NCBI GenBank assembly: GCA_002305805.1
Contig: DBQY01000009.1
Coordinates: 211,858 to 275,857 of the forward strand
Direction: 5' to 3'
Source: Atopobium sp. UBA1382
Lineage (GTDB): Bacteria; Actinomycetota; Coriobacteriia; Coriobacteriales; Atopobiaceae
DNA: 64,000 nucleotides
Positions 48,471 through 56,676 of the stretch are shown in pieces (positions within the stretch are counted from its first letter, which is position 1; each line of letters starts with the position of its first letter). The position numbers and the translations under genes were made by a program. The notes under the pieces are model-generated. The model worked only from the letters and a program-made list of their open reading frames with translations, had not been told where the DNA came from and did not search any database.

Positions 48471-49433
48471 TCACGATGGGTCAAAAGGGGACTGTCCCCT
48501 TTTGACCCACTCCTCCAGGCGCGCCAGGTCCTCCCGCGTGTCCACGTCGGCGAGCTCCCGCTCGTCAGCCGCCTCCACCAGGCGCACTCGGTCCGCGAGC
48601 TCGGCATGGCCGGCGAGAAGTGCGCGCCCCCCGGTGTCATTGTCCAGCCGGGCGAGCGCACCCAGCGTGTCGTTCGGCCAGAGCACCGGATTCGCCGGGC
48701 GACCGTGCCAGCTCAGACGCACAATCGCCGTGGGCTCGTGCGTGAGCGCGGCCACCATCGAGCGCACGCTCTTCTCGCTAAGGAGCGGCTGGTCGCCGGT
48801 CACAAAGAGGCAGCCGGCACGATGCCCCAGTGCCTCCAGGCCCGCCCGCATCGTGTCGCTCTTGAGCGGGCCGTCCGCGCGCACGCAGTGCACGCCGAGC
48901 CGCTCGCACAGCGCCTCGACCGCATCCCAGCGCGTCACCACCACAACGTCCAGCAGGTCCGTCGGCAGCGCGGCGAGCGTGCGCTCGAGCACCGGCACGC
49001 CGGCCAGCGGCGCCACGAGCTTCTCGCCCGGCGCGCCGCCGAAGCGCGCGCCCTCGCCGGATGCCATGACCACGCAGCCCAGGCGCGCCACGCCGCCAAA
49101 GCCCGAGAAGCACGTCTCGTAGGCGGTGGAGAGCGCGGCGCGGCTCGTGCGCTCGAACGCCCGGTAGCGCCCGATCAGCTCGCGCGCCTCAGCGGTGAGC
49201 TGCGAGCCCCCTCCCCCGGAGCCGCCCACGGTCCGCTCGGTGAGCGCGAAGCCGAAGGCGCGCTCGGCGTCATGCACGAGGCGCGTCGCCTTGGTGTAGG
49301 CCATGCCCATCTCGATAGCGGCGGCGCGGAGGCTGCCCAGCTCGCCCACGCGCTCCAGCAGGTCGACGGGACCGGGCCCGAAGACCCGGCGCCCGTCGTC
49401 GCCCAGAAGATATGCCCTGAGGTCGGGTCTCAT
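48471..49433 (-). CDS. ModE-like HTH fused to MocA-type nucleotidyltransferase
   Basis: This 320-residue protein has two recognisable domains. Residues about 15-100 are a ModE/LysR-type winged helix (VDLLERVGELGSLRAAAIEMGM, YTKATRLVHDAERAFG, then the glycine-rich wing VGGSGGGGSQLTAEA). Residues about 118-310 are a MobA/MocA nucleotidyltransferase (GCVVMASGEGARFGGAPGEKL, LFVTGDQPLLSEKSV, NPVLWPNDTLGALARL). MocA cytidylates molybdopterin cofactor for hydroxylases. No molybdate-binding (TOBE) domain is present. The last ten residues (KRGQSPFDPS) are encoded by a GGGGAC-core hairpin. It may both regulate molybdenum genes and make the cofactor. Confidence 0.9.
   Translation of the reverse strand: MRPDLRAYLLGDDGRRVFGPGPVDLLERVGELGSLRAAAIEMGMAYTKATRLVHDAERAFGFALTERTVGGSGGGGSQLTAEARELIGRYRAFERTSRAALSTAYETCFSGFGGVARLGCVVMASGEGARFGGAPGEKLVAPLAGVPVLERTLAALPTDLLDVVVVTRWDAVEALCERLGVHCVRADGPLKSDTMRAGLEALGHRAGCLFVTGDQPLLSEKSVRSMVAALTHEPTAIVRLSWHGRPANPVLWPNDTLGALARLDNDTGGRALLAGHAELADRVRLVEAADERELADVDTREDLARLEEWVKRGQSPFDPS
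48477..48509. repeat. GGGGAC-core hairpin inside a gene end
   Basis: Sixteen-base arms (TGGGTCAAAAGGGGAC) surround one T. Unlike its sisters the element is translated: it supplies the C-terminal residues of the ModE-MocA fusion. Confidence 0.9.
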
Positions 49434-49463
49434 CCCGCGAGCCTCACCGTCCTTCTCGCCGTC

Positions 49464-50405
49464 CTACCCGCGTACGATGGTACCCGTCTTGCCGGCGATG
49501 CCGTCGGCCGCGCGCTCCAGGAGCGTGATGAGCGACGAGCGGCCCGCGCCGGACTGAGCGAAGGCGAGCGCCGCCTCCACCTTGGGAAGCATCGAGCCGG
49601 GCGCGAACTGGCCCTCAGCGATGTAGCGCGCCGCGGTCTCGGGCGTGAGCTCGTCCAGCCACTCCTGGTCCGGCTTGCCATAGTTCACGGCGACCTTCTC
49701 CACGGCCGTGAGGATGACGAGGAAGTCCGCGTCCAGCTGCTCGGCCAGGCGCGCCGCCGCAAAGTCCTTGTCTATGACCGCCGCCGCGCCCTTGAGGTGA
49801 TTGCCCTCGGTCTTGAACACGGGGATGCCGCCGCCACCGCACGCCACGACAACGTGGTTTGTCTCCACGAGCGAGCGGATGGTGTCCAGCTCGACGATGC
49901 CCACGGGCTTGGGCGAGGCCACCACGCGGCGGTACCCGCGGCCGGCGTCCTCGATGACGTCGTAGCCGCGCTCGGCGATCATGCGGTCGGCCTCCTCGCG
50001 CGTCATGAAGGCGCCGATCGGCTTGGTGGGGTTGGCGAACGCCGGGTCATCCGGGTCGACCTCCACCTGCGTGAGCACCGTGGCGGCCCCCATCTCGATC
50101 CCGCGGTCGAGCATCTCCTCGCGCAGGGCGTTCTGCAGGTCGTAGCCGATGTAGCCCTGGCTCATGGCCACGCAGACCGAGAGCGGGCACGGGATGTACT
50201 TCTCGGGGTTCGAGCGCGTGAGCTGGGTCATGGCCTCCTGGATCATGCCCACCTGCGGACCGTTGCCGTGGGCCACCACGACCTCGTTTCCCTGCTCGAT
50301 GAGGTCCACGATCGCGCGCGCCGTGTGGCGCACCGCCTCCATCTGCTCGGGCAGGTTGTTGCCCAGCGCGTTCCCGCCCAGGGCGATGACTATTCTCTTA
50401 GACAT
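49464..50405 (-). CDS. arcC: Carbamate kinase
   Basis: This 313-residue carbamate kinase has IALGGNALGNNLPEQM, VVAHGNGPQVGMI, VVASPKPVGIVE, ACGGGGIPVF and AVIDKDFAAARLAEQLDADFLVILTAVEKV in order. The lysine and glycine-rich loops are intact. It makes ATP from carbamoyl phosphate generated by the knotted carbamoyltransferase YgeW upstream. A hairpin (50431-50498) separates the two genes. The ATG at 50405 fits all members. Confidence 0.96.
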   Translation of the reverse strand: MSKRIVIALGGNALGNNLPEQMEAVRHTARAIVDLIEQGNEVVVAHGNGPQVGMIQEAMTQLTRSNPEKYIPCPLSVCVAMSQGYIGYDLQNALREEMLDRGIEMGAATVLTQVEVDPDDPAFANPTKPIGAFMTREEADRMIAERGYDVIEDAGRGYRRVVASPKPVGIVELDTIRSLVETNHVVVACGGGGIPVFKTEGNHLKGAAAVIDKDFAAARLAEQLDADFLVILTAVEKVAVNYGKPDQEWLDELTPETAARYIAEGQFAPGSMLPKVEAALAFAQSGAGRSSLITLLERAADGIAGKTGTIVRG

Positions 50406-50430
50406 TTGATGCCCTCTCAACGTAAGGACG

Positions 50431-50498
50431 GGGCCGCCCATAAGTCAGTGAGCGACTTCTGCGCAAAGCGCAGTGAGCGAACGACTTATGGGCGGCCC
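50431..50498 (-). terminator. Hairpin between ygeW and arcC
   Basis: GGGCCGCCCATAAGTC (50431-50446) and its exact inverse (50483-50498) enclose a CTGCGC/GCGCAG stem. A direct repeat AGTGAGCGA occurs in the loop. It may partly terminate transcription between genes of the cluster. Confidence 0.65.
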
Positions 50499-50520
50499 TC
50501 ACCCGGACGAGCGATTGTTC

Positions 50521-51723
50521 CTACGCCTGGTACCAGCGGTCGCGGCCGCGCTCCTCGAGCGCCGCGAGGGTGGCAACCGGATCCTTGACCTTCTGCAGGA
50601 AGATCATCGCCGCGATGGCGTAGGGCTTGTAGCTGGCCTCCTTGTACATGCCCACGCGGTGCATGTCGAAGACGTCGGCCATGACCTCGCCGTGCTCGCA
50701 GGAGACGCCGGAGATGTCGGCAGGCAGCGGGTGCATGTAGATGGTGTCCTGGCCGTTGGCGGTCTTCGCCATGAGGTCGGTCGTGGAGCACCAGTCCTGG
50801 TGCGTGGCGTTCTGGGCCAGCAGCTCCTTCTCCAGCGCCTTGATGCCGGCGTCGTCGCCCTCGGCGTAGAGGTTGGTGCGCTTCTCCATGGCGGCGTAGG
50901 GGGCCCAGCTCTTGGGGATGACGATGTCAGCGCCCTCGAAGGCCTCGGCCATGGTGTTCACCTGGCGGAACGTGCATCCGGACTCGGCGGCGTAGGCCTT
51001 GGCGGCCTCCACGCGGTCGCCCATGAGGTCGTAGCCCTCGGGGTGGGCCAGCGTGACGTCCATGCCAAAGCGCGGCAGCAGCGAGATGAGCGACTGCGGG
51101 CAGGACAGCGGCTTGCCGTAGCTCGGGGAGTAGGCCCAGGTCACGGCGACCTTCTTGCCGCGCAGGTTCTCCAGGCCGCCAAACTCCTCGATGAGGTAGA
51201 GCATGTCGGCGGAGGACTGCGTCGGGTGGTCGGAGTCGGACTGCAGGGAGATGAGGGTCGGGCGGTGATCGAGCACGCCGTCCTTGTAGGCCTCGTCGAC
51301 GGACTCGGCGACCTCGGCCATGTAGGCGTCTCCCTTGCCGATGTACATGTCGTCGCGGATGCCGATGACGTCGGCCATGAAGGAGATCATCGTGGCGGTC
51401 TCGCGGACGGTCTCGCCGTGCGCGATCTGGCTCTTGCCCTCGTCGAGGTCCTGGAGCTGGAGGCCCAGGAGGTTCGTCGCCTTGGAGAACGAGAAGCGCG
51501 TGCGGGTGGAGTTGTCACGGAAAAGCGAGACGGCGAGGCCGGAGTCGAAGATGCGCGGGGAGATGTTGCGCTCGCGGAGGTTGCGCAGCGCGGCGGCAAC
51601 GGCGTAGAGGGCGCGGAGCTCGTCGGTGGTCTTGTCCCAGGTGTGCAGGAAGTCGGCGTCGTACATGCCGGAGAAGTCGTAGCCCTTGAGCTCGTCGAGA
51701 AGCGCGGAGAAGTCCTTGGCCAT
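50521..51723 (-). CDS. ygeW: Knotted carbamoyltransferase YgeW
   Basis: This 400-residue carbamoyltransferase is of the YgeW family. The carbamoyl-phosphate loop is FRDNSTRTRFSF (about residue 68). HPTQSSADMLYLIEEFGG and WAYSPSYGKPLSCPQSLI follow, with IYMHPLPADISGVSCEHGEV near the end. The true substrate is not settled; the family is tied to anaerobic purine and ureido-compound breakdown, giving carbamoyl phosphate for ArcC. It lies downstream of ygeY, separated by an inverted motif pair at 51759-51790. Confidence 0.96.
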   Translation of the reverse strand: MAKDFSALLDELKGYDFSGMYDADFLHTWDKTTDELRALYAVAAALRNLRERNISPRIFDSGLAVSLFRDNSTRTRFSFSKATNLLGLQLQDLDEGKSQIAHGETVRETATMISFMADVIGIRDDMYIGKGDAYMAEVAESVDEAYKDGVLDHRPTLISLQSDSDHPTQSSADMLYLIEEFGGLENLRGKKVAVTWAYSPSYGKPLSCPQSLISLLPRFGMDVTLAHPEGYDLMGDRVEAAKAYAAESGCTFRQVNTMAEAFEGADIVIPKSWAPYAAMEKRTNLYAEGDDAGIKALEKELLAQNATHQDWCSTTDLMAKTANGQDTIYMHPLPADISGVSCEHGEVMADVFDMHRVGMYKEASYKPYAIAAMIFLQKVKDPVATLAALEERGRDRWYQA

Positions 51724-51758
51724 GGTTGGTTCCTTTCTTGTGGGAGTCGGGCGTGCTC

Positions 51759-51790
51759 CGTCCTTCTCGCCGAGGCGGGCGAGAAGGACG
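51759..51790 (-). terminator. Inverted motif pair between ygeY and ygeW
   Basis: CGTCCTTCTCGCC (51759-51771) and GGCGAGAAGGACG (51778-51790) are exact inverses separated by six bases. They form a hairpin between two tandem genes. Uptake-sequence-like terminators of this design are known in Neisseria. Confidence 0.7.
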
Positions 51791-51804
51791 TGGTTCTGCG
51801 GCTC

Positions 51805-53211
51805 TTACTTAATGTCGTTGTCGGTGGCGCCGGCGCGGAAGACGGTGACGTCGCCGGTCTTCTTGGACGGGTCGTAGAGGTTGAGCGCGGCGGTGTAGAG
51901 CGCGGCGCAGGTCACGAGGTCCTGCTTGTAGGTGACCTCGTTGGGTGCGTGCGCCTGGCTCTCGGCGCCGGGGCCGAAGCCCACGCACGGGATGCCGTAG
52001 CGGCCCTGGATGGAGACGCAGTTGGTGGAGAAGGTCCACTTGTCGGTCAGCGGGCGGCCGGCGCGCTTGTCCATGGACGGCTCGCAGCCGATGCGCTCCT
52101 CGCCGAAGAGGGCGTGGTGGGCGTCGACGAGGGCCTGGACGTGAGCGGCGCTCTCGGCGTTGATCCACGTGGGGAAGTAGGCCTCGGTCTCGTAGACGGT
52201 GCCCTTCCAGCTCGGGCGGTCGTACATGTACATGGAGACCTTGACGTCGTCGCCGTACTTCTTGACGGCGGGCAGGTCGCGGATCTCCTGGAGGCAGGAG
52301 TCCCAGGTCTCGCCGGCGGTCATGCGGCGGTCGATGGAGATCGCGCAGGAGTCGGCCACGGCGCAGCGCGACGGCGAGGTGTAGAAGATCTGGGAGACGG
52401 TGCAGGTGCCGCGGCCCAGGAAGCGCGCGTCCTCGAAGTGCTCGGGGTTGTACTTGGGGTCGAGCATCTTGACGAGGCCCTTGATGTCGGTGGACTCGTC
52501 GCAGCCGTTGTTGTTGAGGGCGCGGACGTCGGCGATGATGTCGGCCATCTTGTAGATGGCGTTGTCGCCGCGGTCGGGCGCGGAGCCGTGGCAGGAGACG
52601 CCGTGGACGTCCACGCGGATCTCCATGCGGCCGCGGTGACCGCGATAGATGCCGCCGTCGGTGGGCTCGGTGGAGATGACGAACTCGATCTTCTCGCGCG
52701 CGTCCTCCGGGCCGTCGAAGTACTTGTTGACGATGTACTGCCAGCACATGCCGTCGCAGTCCTCCTCCTGGACCGAGCCGACGACCATGATCTTGTAGCC
52801 CTCGGGGATGAGGCCGAGGTCCTTCATCATCTTCGCGGCGTACGTGGCGGAGGCCATGCCGCCCTCCTGGTCGGAGCCGCCGCGGCCGTAGATGAGCTCG
52901 TCGGTCTCGTAGCCCTCGTAGGGGTCGGCCTCCCAGTTGTCGCGGTTGCCGATGCCCACGGTGTCGATGTGGGAGTCGATGGCGATGATCTTGTCGCCCT
53001 CGCCCATCCAGCCGATCACGTTGCCCAGGCCGTCGACCTCGACCTTATCGAAGCCGAGCTTCTCCATCTCGGCCTTGATGCAGGCCACGACCTCGCCCTC
53101 CTCGCAGGACTCGGAGGGGTGGGAGATCATGGCGCGCAGGAAGGCGGTCATGTCCTTGCCGTAGCCCTCCGCGGCGCTCTTGATCTGCTCGAAATCCAGT
53201 TCCTTGGCCAT
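51805..53211 (-). CDS. ygeY: YgeY-family selenium-linked metallopeptidase
   Basis: This 468-residue M20-type hydrolase is of the YgeY family. Metal ligands fall in [44 protein letters not shown] and a late [13 protein letters not shown]. The sequence carries the family-specific [19 protein letters not shown]. The substrate is thought to be a peptide- or ureido-type intermediate of anaerobic purine breakdown, not proven. It follows ygeX after a 72-base gap with a motif hairpin. The start at 53211 follows AAAGGA. Confidence 0.95.
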   Translation of the reverse strand: MAKELDFEQIKSAAEGYGKDMTAFLRAMISHPSESCEEGEVVACIKAEMEKLGFDKVEVDGLGNVIGWMGEGDKIIAIDSHIDTVGIGNRDNWEADPYEGYETDELIYGRGGSDQEGGMASATYAAKMMKDLGLIPEGYKIMVVGSVQEEDCDGMCWQYIVNKYFDGPEDAREKIEFVISTEPTDGGIYRGHRGRMEIRVDVHGVSCHGSAPDRGDNAIYKMADIIADVRALNNNGCDESTDIKGLVKMLDPKYNPEHFEDARFLGRGTCTVSQIFYTSPSRCAVADSCAISIDRRMTAGETWDSCLQEIRDLPAVKKYGDDVKVSMYMYDRPSWKGTVYETEAYFPTWINAESAAHVQALVDAHHALFGEERIGCEPSMDKRAGRPLTDKWTFSTNCVSIQGRYGIPCVGFGPGAESQAHAPNEVTYKQDLVTCAALYTAALNLYDPSKKTGDVTVFRAGATDNDIK

Positions 53212-53252
53212 TTTGCTTACGTCCTTTCTGACGCCCTCGTTACCAGTCATCT

Positions 53253-53276
53253 GCCGAGAAGAACCTGCTCTTCTCG
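53253..53276 (-). repeat. Motif hairpin between ygeX and ygeY
   Basis: GCCGAGAAGAAC (53253-53264) pairs with the nearby TCTTCTCG (about 53269-53276) across a six-base loop. It is a shortened inverted pair of the recurrent motif. Confidence 0.6.
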
Positions 53277-53283
53277 CTCTTCC

Positions 53284-54498
53284 CTACTCGGCGGGGTACG
53301 CGCCGTCCCACACGACCCTGCGGTAGTTCACCGGGTCCGTGTCGCCCTCGGTCGAGAAGAGCAGCACGGAGCTCGTCTCGTCCAGGCCGATGGCCTCGCG
53401 GAGCTCGGCGTACTCGTCGGACTCCATGAGGGTCGCGATCAGGCCCGCGCCCACGGCGCCGGACTCGCCGGAGATGACGCGCGGGTCGCCCTTCCTGGGG
53501 GCGCCGAGCACGCGCATGCCCTTGGCGGCCACCCAGTTGGGGCAGCTCACGAACACGGACACGTGGTTGCGCAGGATGTCCCAGCCCAGCGTGTTGGGCT
53601 CGCCGCAGGCCAGGCCCGCCATGATCGTGGGCATGTCGCCGTCCACGATGCGCGGGTCGCCGTCGCCGGCAAGCGCACCCTTGTAGAGGCAGGCCGCGGT
53701 GTCGGCCTCCATCACCACGAAGGTGGGCGGGTTGTCGGGGAAGAGGTTGGTGAAGTAGCCCACCACGCCGCCGGCCAGGCTGCCGACGCCGGCCTGCACG
53801 AAGACGTGCGTCGGGCGCTCCACGCCGGCCGCCGCGTACTGCTCGGCCGCCTCGGAGGCCATGGTGCCGTAGCCCTCCATGATCCAGGACGGGATCTCCT
53901 CGTAGCCGTCCCAGGCGGTGTCCTGCACGATGACGCCGTTCTCGCAGGCCTCGGCCTCGGCGGCGGCCATGCGGACGCACTCGTCGTAGTTGACGTCCTC
54001 GATCGTGACCTCGGCGCCCTCGGCGGCGATGTTGTCGAAGCGGCTCTTCACGCTGCCCTTGGGCATGTGCACGACGGCCCTCTGGCCCAGCTTGTTGGCG
54101 GCCCAAGCGACGCCGCGGCCGTGGTTGCCGTCCGTGGCGGTGAAGAAGGTGGCCTGGCCGAAGTCGCGCGCCAGCTCGTCGCTCGTGAGGTAGTCGTAGG
54201 TCATCTCGGAGACCGGGCGGCCGATCTTGCCCGCGATGTAGTTGGCCATGGCGAAGGAGCCGCCGAGCACCTTGAAGGCGTTGAGGCCAAAGCGGTACGA
54301 CTCGTCCTTCACGGCCAGGTTCGCGAGGCCGAGCTCGCCCGCCAGCTGGTCCAGCTTGGCGAGCGGGGTGACGTCGTACTGCGGGAAGCTCCGGTGGAAG
54401 CTGCGCGCCGCCTCCACGTTCTCGAGGGACATGATGCCAAGGTGCTTGTCGTCGCTCTTAGGCATCTTGTTGGCGACCCACTTGATCTTCTCGCTCAA
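53284..54498 (-). CDS. ygeX: Diaminopropionate ammonia-lyase
   Basis: This 404-residue PLP enzyme splits 2,3-diaminopropionate to pyruvate and ammonia through 2-aminoacrylate. LAVKDESYRFGLNAFKVLGG holds the PLP lysine. FTATDGNHGRGVAWAANKLGQ, PTHVFVQAGVGSLAGGVVGYF and CGEPNTLGWDILRN are the family blocks. It is the first gene of the minus-strand purine cluster. Its promoter has TTGAAA and ATATAT boxes with a 13-base-arm palindrome immediately downstream (54528-54558), a likely repressor site. Confidence 0.96.
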   Translation of the reverse strand: MSEKIKWVANKMPKSDDKHLGIMSLENVEAARSFHRSFPQYDVTPLAKLDQLAGELGLANLAVKDESYRFGLNAFKVLGGSFAMANYIAGKIGRPVSEMTYDYLTSDELARDFGQATFFTATDGNHGRGVAWAANKLGQRAVVHMPKGSVKSRFDNIAAEGAEVTIEDVNYDECVRMAAAEAEACENGVIVQDTAWDGYEEIPSWIMEGYGTMASEAAEQYAAAGVERPTHVFVQAGVGSLAGGVVGYFTNLFPDNPPTFVVMEADTAACLYKGALAGDGDPRIVDGDMPTIMAGLACGEPNTLGWDILRNHVSVFVSCPNWVAAKGMRVLGAPRKGDPRVISGESGAVGAGLIATLMESDEYAELREAIGLDETSSVLLFSTEGDTDPVNYRRVVWDGAYPAE

Positions 54499-54527
54499 CG
54501 CTTCCTCCTTGCTCCTTCGGGCTTACC

Positions 54528-54597
54528 AACTTTTTGTTTGCTTACCAAACTAAAAGTTTGTTAGCCCATATATTCCCACTTTTCAAGCGTGTTTCAA
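54528..54597 (-). promoter_or_regulatory. ygeX promoter and palindromic operator
   Basis: On the minus strand TTGAAA (54592-54597) and ATATAT (54568-54573) form a promoter with 18-base spacing. Just downstream AACTTTTTGTTTG (54528-54540) and CAAACTAAAAGTT (54546-54558) are inverted repeats with one mismatch and a 5-base spacer, with TTACCAA repeated at each half. The regulator is not in the window. Confidence 0.6.
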
Positions 54598-54648
54598 GGG
54601 GAATTTTAGGGATGCCGCGGGCGGTACGTTTGCGCCTGCGAACGGTCA

Positions 54649-54700
54649 GCCGAGAAGAACCACTTCACGACCACCACACGCGACGTTCGTTCTTCTCGGC
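54649..54700. terminator. Inverted motif pair after the 252-residue gene
   Basis: GCCGAGAAGAAC (54649-54660) and GTTCTTCTCGGC (54689-54700) are exact inverses. They lie between the minus-strand PH-like membrane gene end and the ygeX promoter. Confidence 0.6.
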
Positions 54701-54702
54701 GA

Positions 54703-55461
54703 CTACGACGGGCGGACTCGCTCGGCGAGGAGGGCGTCCAGCGCCTCGATCCCCTCCAGCGACGCAGACAGGGAGACGCGCGCGTCCGCCGTGCGGACCA
54801 CGAGCCTGCGCAGCGCCCCCGAGCCGTCCGAGGAGACCACGCGCTCGACGCTCGTGACCTCGGAGAAGGCAATCGAGCGCTCGGGGCCGAGCGTCGGCCG
54901 CACCGTCATCCCGCCCAGGTCCGCCGTCACCCCAAAGCGCCACGAGCGCAGGGCGACCGCCGCGCAGGACAGGGAGAAGGGGGCGAGAAGGACGTTGATG
55001 AGCATCACGCCATAGACCCCCTCGAGGGCGCCCATCAGGAGGGAGAGGGCCAACTCGGCGGCTCCGACCAGCGCCGCCAGGAGCGTCCAGAGCACCGCGC
55101 TCGACCGCAGCGCGCGGACCTCGACCTTGAGGTGGTGGTCGCCCCGGCACCACAGCTCCCCGTCCTCGCCGACGAAGCGGACGTCGCAGCTGTCGCAGAC
55201 CCACGGCCACAGGGAGCAGACCGCCTCGGCGACGACGAGCCGCTCGGTGTCATCGAGCCCGTCGCCGGTGAAGGCCCCGTCCGCGCCCCTAACCCGCATC
55301 TCGTCCGCCCGCGCGCAGAACCCGTCGGATGCGGCCATGCGCCCGGGGATGAGCCACGTGCCGTCCGGCAGGCACACGCCAAACGAGCGCTCCAGCTCCC
55401 AGAGGTCCCACTCGGACAGCTCGACGACGAGACGGGCGTCGGTGAGCTCAGCGACCCTCAT
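54703..55461 (-). CDS. Membrane protein with probable PH-like C-terminus
   Basis: This 252-residue protein has a soluble N-terminal half (about 110 residues) and two or three hydrophobic segments between 125 and 185 (LWTLLAALVGAAELALSLLM, VYGVMLINVLLAPFSLSCAAVAL). The strand-rich C-terminus (GMTVRPTLGPERSIAFSEVTSVERVVSS) resembles bacterial PH domains. Start chosen at the ATG after GGTGGGG (a GTG lies three codons earlier). It is the third gene of a SUKH, small-ORF, membrane-protein operon. Function unknown. Confidence 0.65.
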   Translation of the reverse strand: MRVAELTDARLVVELSEWDLWELERSFGVCLPDGTWLIPGRMAASDGFCARADEMRVRGADGAFTGDGLDDTERLVVAEAVCSLWPWVCDSCDVRFVGEDGELWCRGDHHLKVEVRALRSSAVLWTLLAALVGAAELALSLLMGALEGVYGVMLINVLLAPFSLSCAAVALRSWRFGVTADLGGMTVRPTLGPERSIAFSEVTSVERVVSSDGSGALRRLVVRTADARVSLSASLEGIEALDALLAERVRPS

Positions 55462-55612
55462 GCGCGCCACCCCACCGGTTGACCTTGGTGACCATCATGG
55501 ACGGATCGACGCTGTCCTCGATGAACGCCCAGAAGTCCTCGCGGCCCAGCATGGGCCGGGAGAAGCCCCCCGGCAGTGTCACGGTGACACCCTTTCTACC
55601 AGAGGCTGACAT
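55448..55612 (-). CDS. Small protein, 54 residues
   Basis: The ORF starts MSASGRKGVTVTLPGGFSR and contains REDFWAFIEDSVDPSMMVTK. It begins six bases after the SUKH gene stop, with GAGGGG upstream, and overlaps the next gene by 14 bases. The tight spacing on both sides supports translation. It resembles no family I know. Confidence 0.65.
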   Translation of the reverse strand: MSASGRKGVTVTLPGGFSRPMLGREDFWAFIEDSVDPSMMVTKVNRWGGAHEGR

Positions 55613-55618
55613 GGCCCC

Positions 55619-56545
55619 TCACGAGCCCTCGCCATACGGGGCGAGGGAGCGCGCGAGCTCGCCGAAGGACGGGGCGAGCGACGAGAGGGCAAAGAGGCCG
55701 TCCTCCCCGCGCGTCTCGTGGTTGGCAAACTGAACGCCCCCGAAGGATGCGTCCGAGTCACGGGAGACGCCCAGCAGGATCAGGTTGCCACACTGGTCGT
55801 ACGCGACGGGCACGTAACCCGGTCCGAACGCCGGCTCGTCCTCGTTGTCCGCGAGCAGCTCGACGATCTCCCCCAGCGAGAGGAAGCGGTCGATGGGCAC
55901 CGACTGAGGGTGACCCTCCCCTGTGGCGGGGTCGACCTCCATGAACGTGGGGGTGCAGAGAAACCGCGTCGGCGTCCCACCGTTATGTGCCAGCAGAAAC
56001 TCGCGATAGTCCGCCGGCAGAGCAATGCTCAGCGCGCGCTCGAGGCGCGCCAGGTCCGACGGGTCCAGCGTCCGTTCGGGACCCAGGAGCGGGATGTCGG
56101 GCACCTCGCCTTGCTGTGCCCCTCCCAGGGCGGCCAGCACGTCCGAGAAGCTCCGTGCGAGAAGGACCGGCTCCTCGTAGACGTTCTCCTGACGGGCGTC
56201 GTCAAAGTAGCCCTCGGAAGCCTGCAAGAGAACGCTGCCGTACGTGCTCGAGCCCTCGTCGCAGTCGAGCGCCGCAACGCAGCCGCAGCTGTCGAAGATC
56301 GGCAGCAGATGCTCCGCTATCATCCCCTCCGCGCGACAGCATCGATAGATGTCGGGTATGCGCTCGGCGGAAAACCACTCGGAGACCTCGTACTCGTCGC
56401 CGTCACCCGTAACAAGATGCGCCCGCGAGGGCACGACAGGCTCGGCGTGCGCGGCTGCCGCGTCCCGGAAGAGGAAGTCCCGGTACTCGCCAGGCACGGG
56501 GTGACGGAACTCCCGCTCGACCCAGCCCGCGAAGTCGTTCTCCAT
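55619..56545 (-). CDS. SMI1/KNR4 (SUKH) domain protein
   Basis: This 308-residue protein has two SUKH-type modules. The first spans about residues 1-130 (PVPGEYRDFLFRDAAAA, RIPDIYRCCRAEGM, LLPIFDSCGCVAALD). The second spans about 160-300 (LERALSIALPADYREFLLAHNGG, then VPVAYDQCGNLILLGVS and GVQFANHET). SUKH proteins are mostly immunity proteins against secreted polymorphic toxins or nucleases. No toxin gene is adjacent. The start at 56545 follows GGGAGGG. Confidence 0.85.
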   Translation of the reverse strand: MENDFAGWVEREFRHPVPGEYRDFLFRDAAAAHAEPVVPSRAHLVTGDGDEYEVSEWFSAERIPDIYRCCRAEGMIAEHLLPIFDSCGCVAALDCDEGSSTYGSVLLQASEGYFDDARQENVYEEPVLLARSFSDVLAALGGAQQGEVPDIPLLGPERTLDPSDLARLERALSIALPADYREFLLAHNGGTPTRFLCTPTFMEVDPATGEGHPQSVPIDRFLSLGEIVELLADNEDEPAFGPGYVPVAYDQCGNLILLGVSRDSDASFGGVQFANHETRGEDGLFALSSLAPSFGELARSLAPYGEGS

Positions 56546-56676
56546 GTGCCCTCCCCCGCCTCGTTGACGCATCGCCCCCGCCCTTCCATCTTATGAGAAG
56601 AGCGGGAGCTCGGTCATGCGGTAAGCTTTTGTTCTGTAGGCACACGAGAGGAGCGCCCGTCCACGAGGGAGCCGCC

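Noticed and set aside
50473..54564. A 1363-codon plus-strand open frame
   Set aside because: It lies antisense to ygeW, ygeY and ygeX and their promoters. It is a codon-bias shadow, rich in Val, Ala, Gly, His and Asp.
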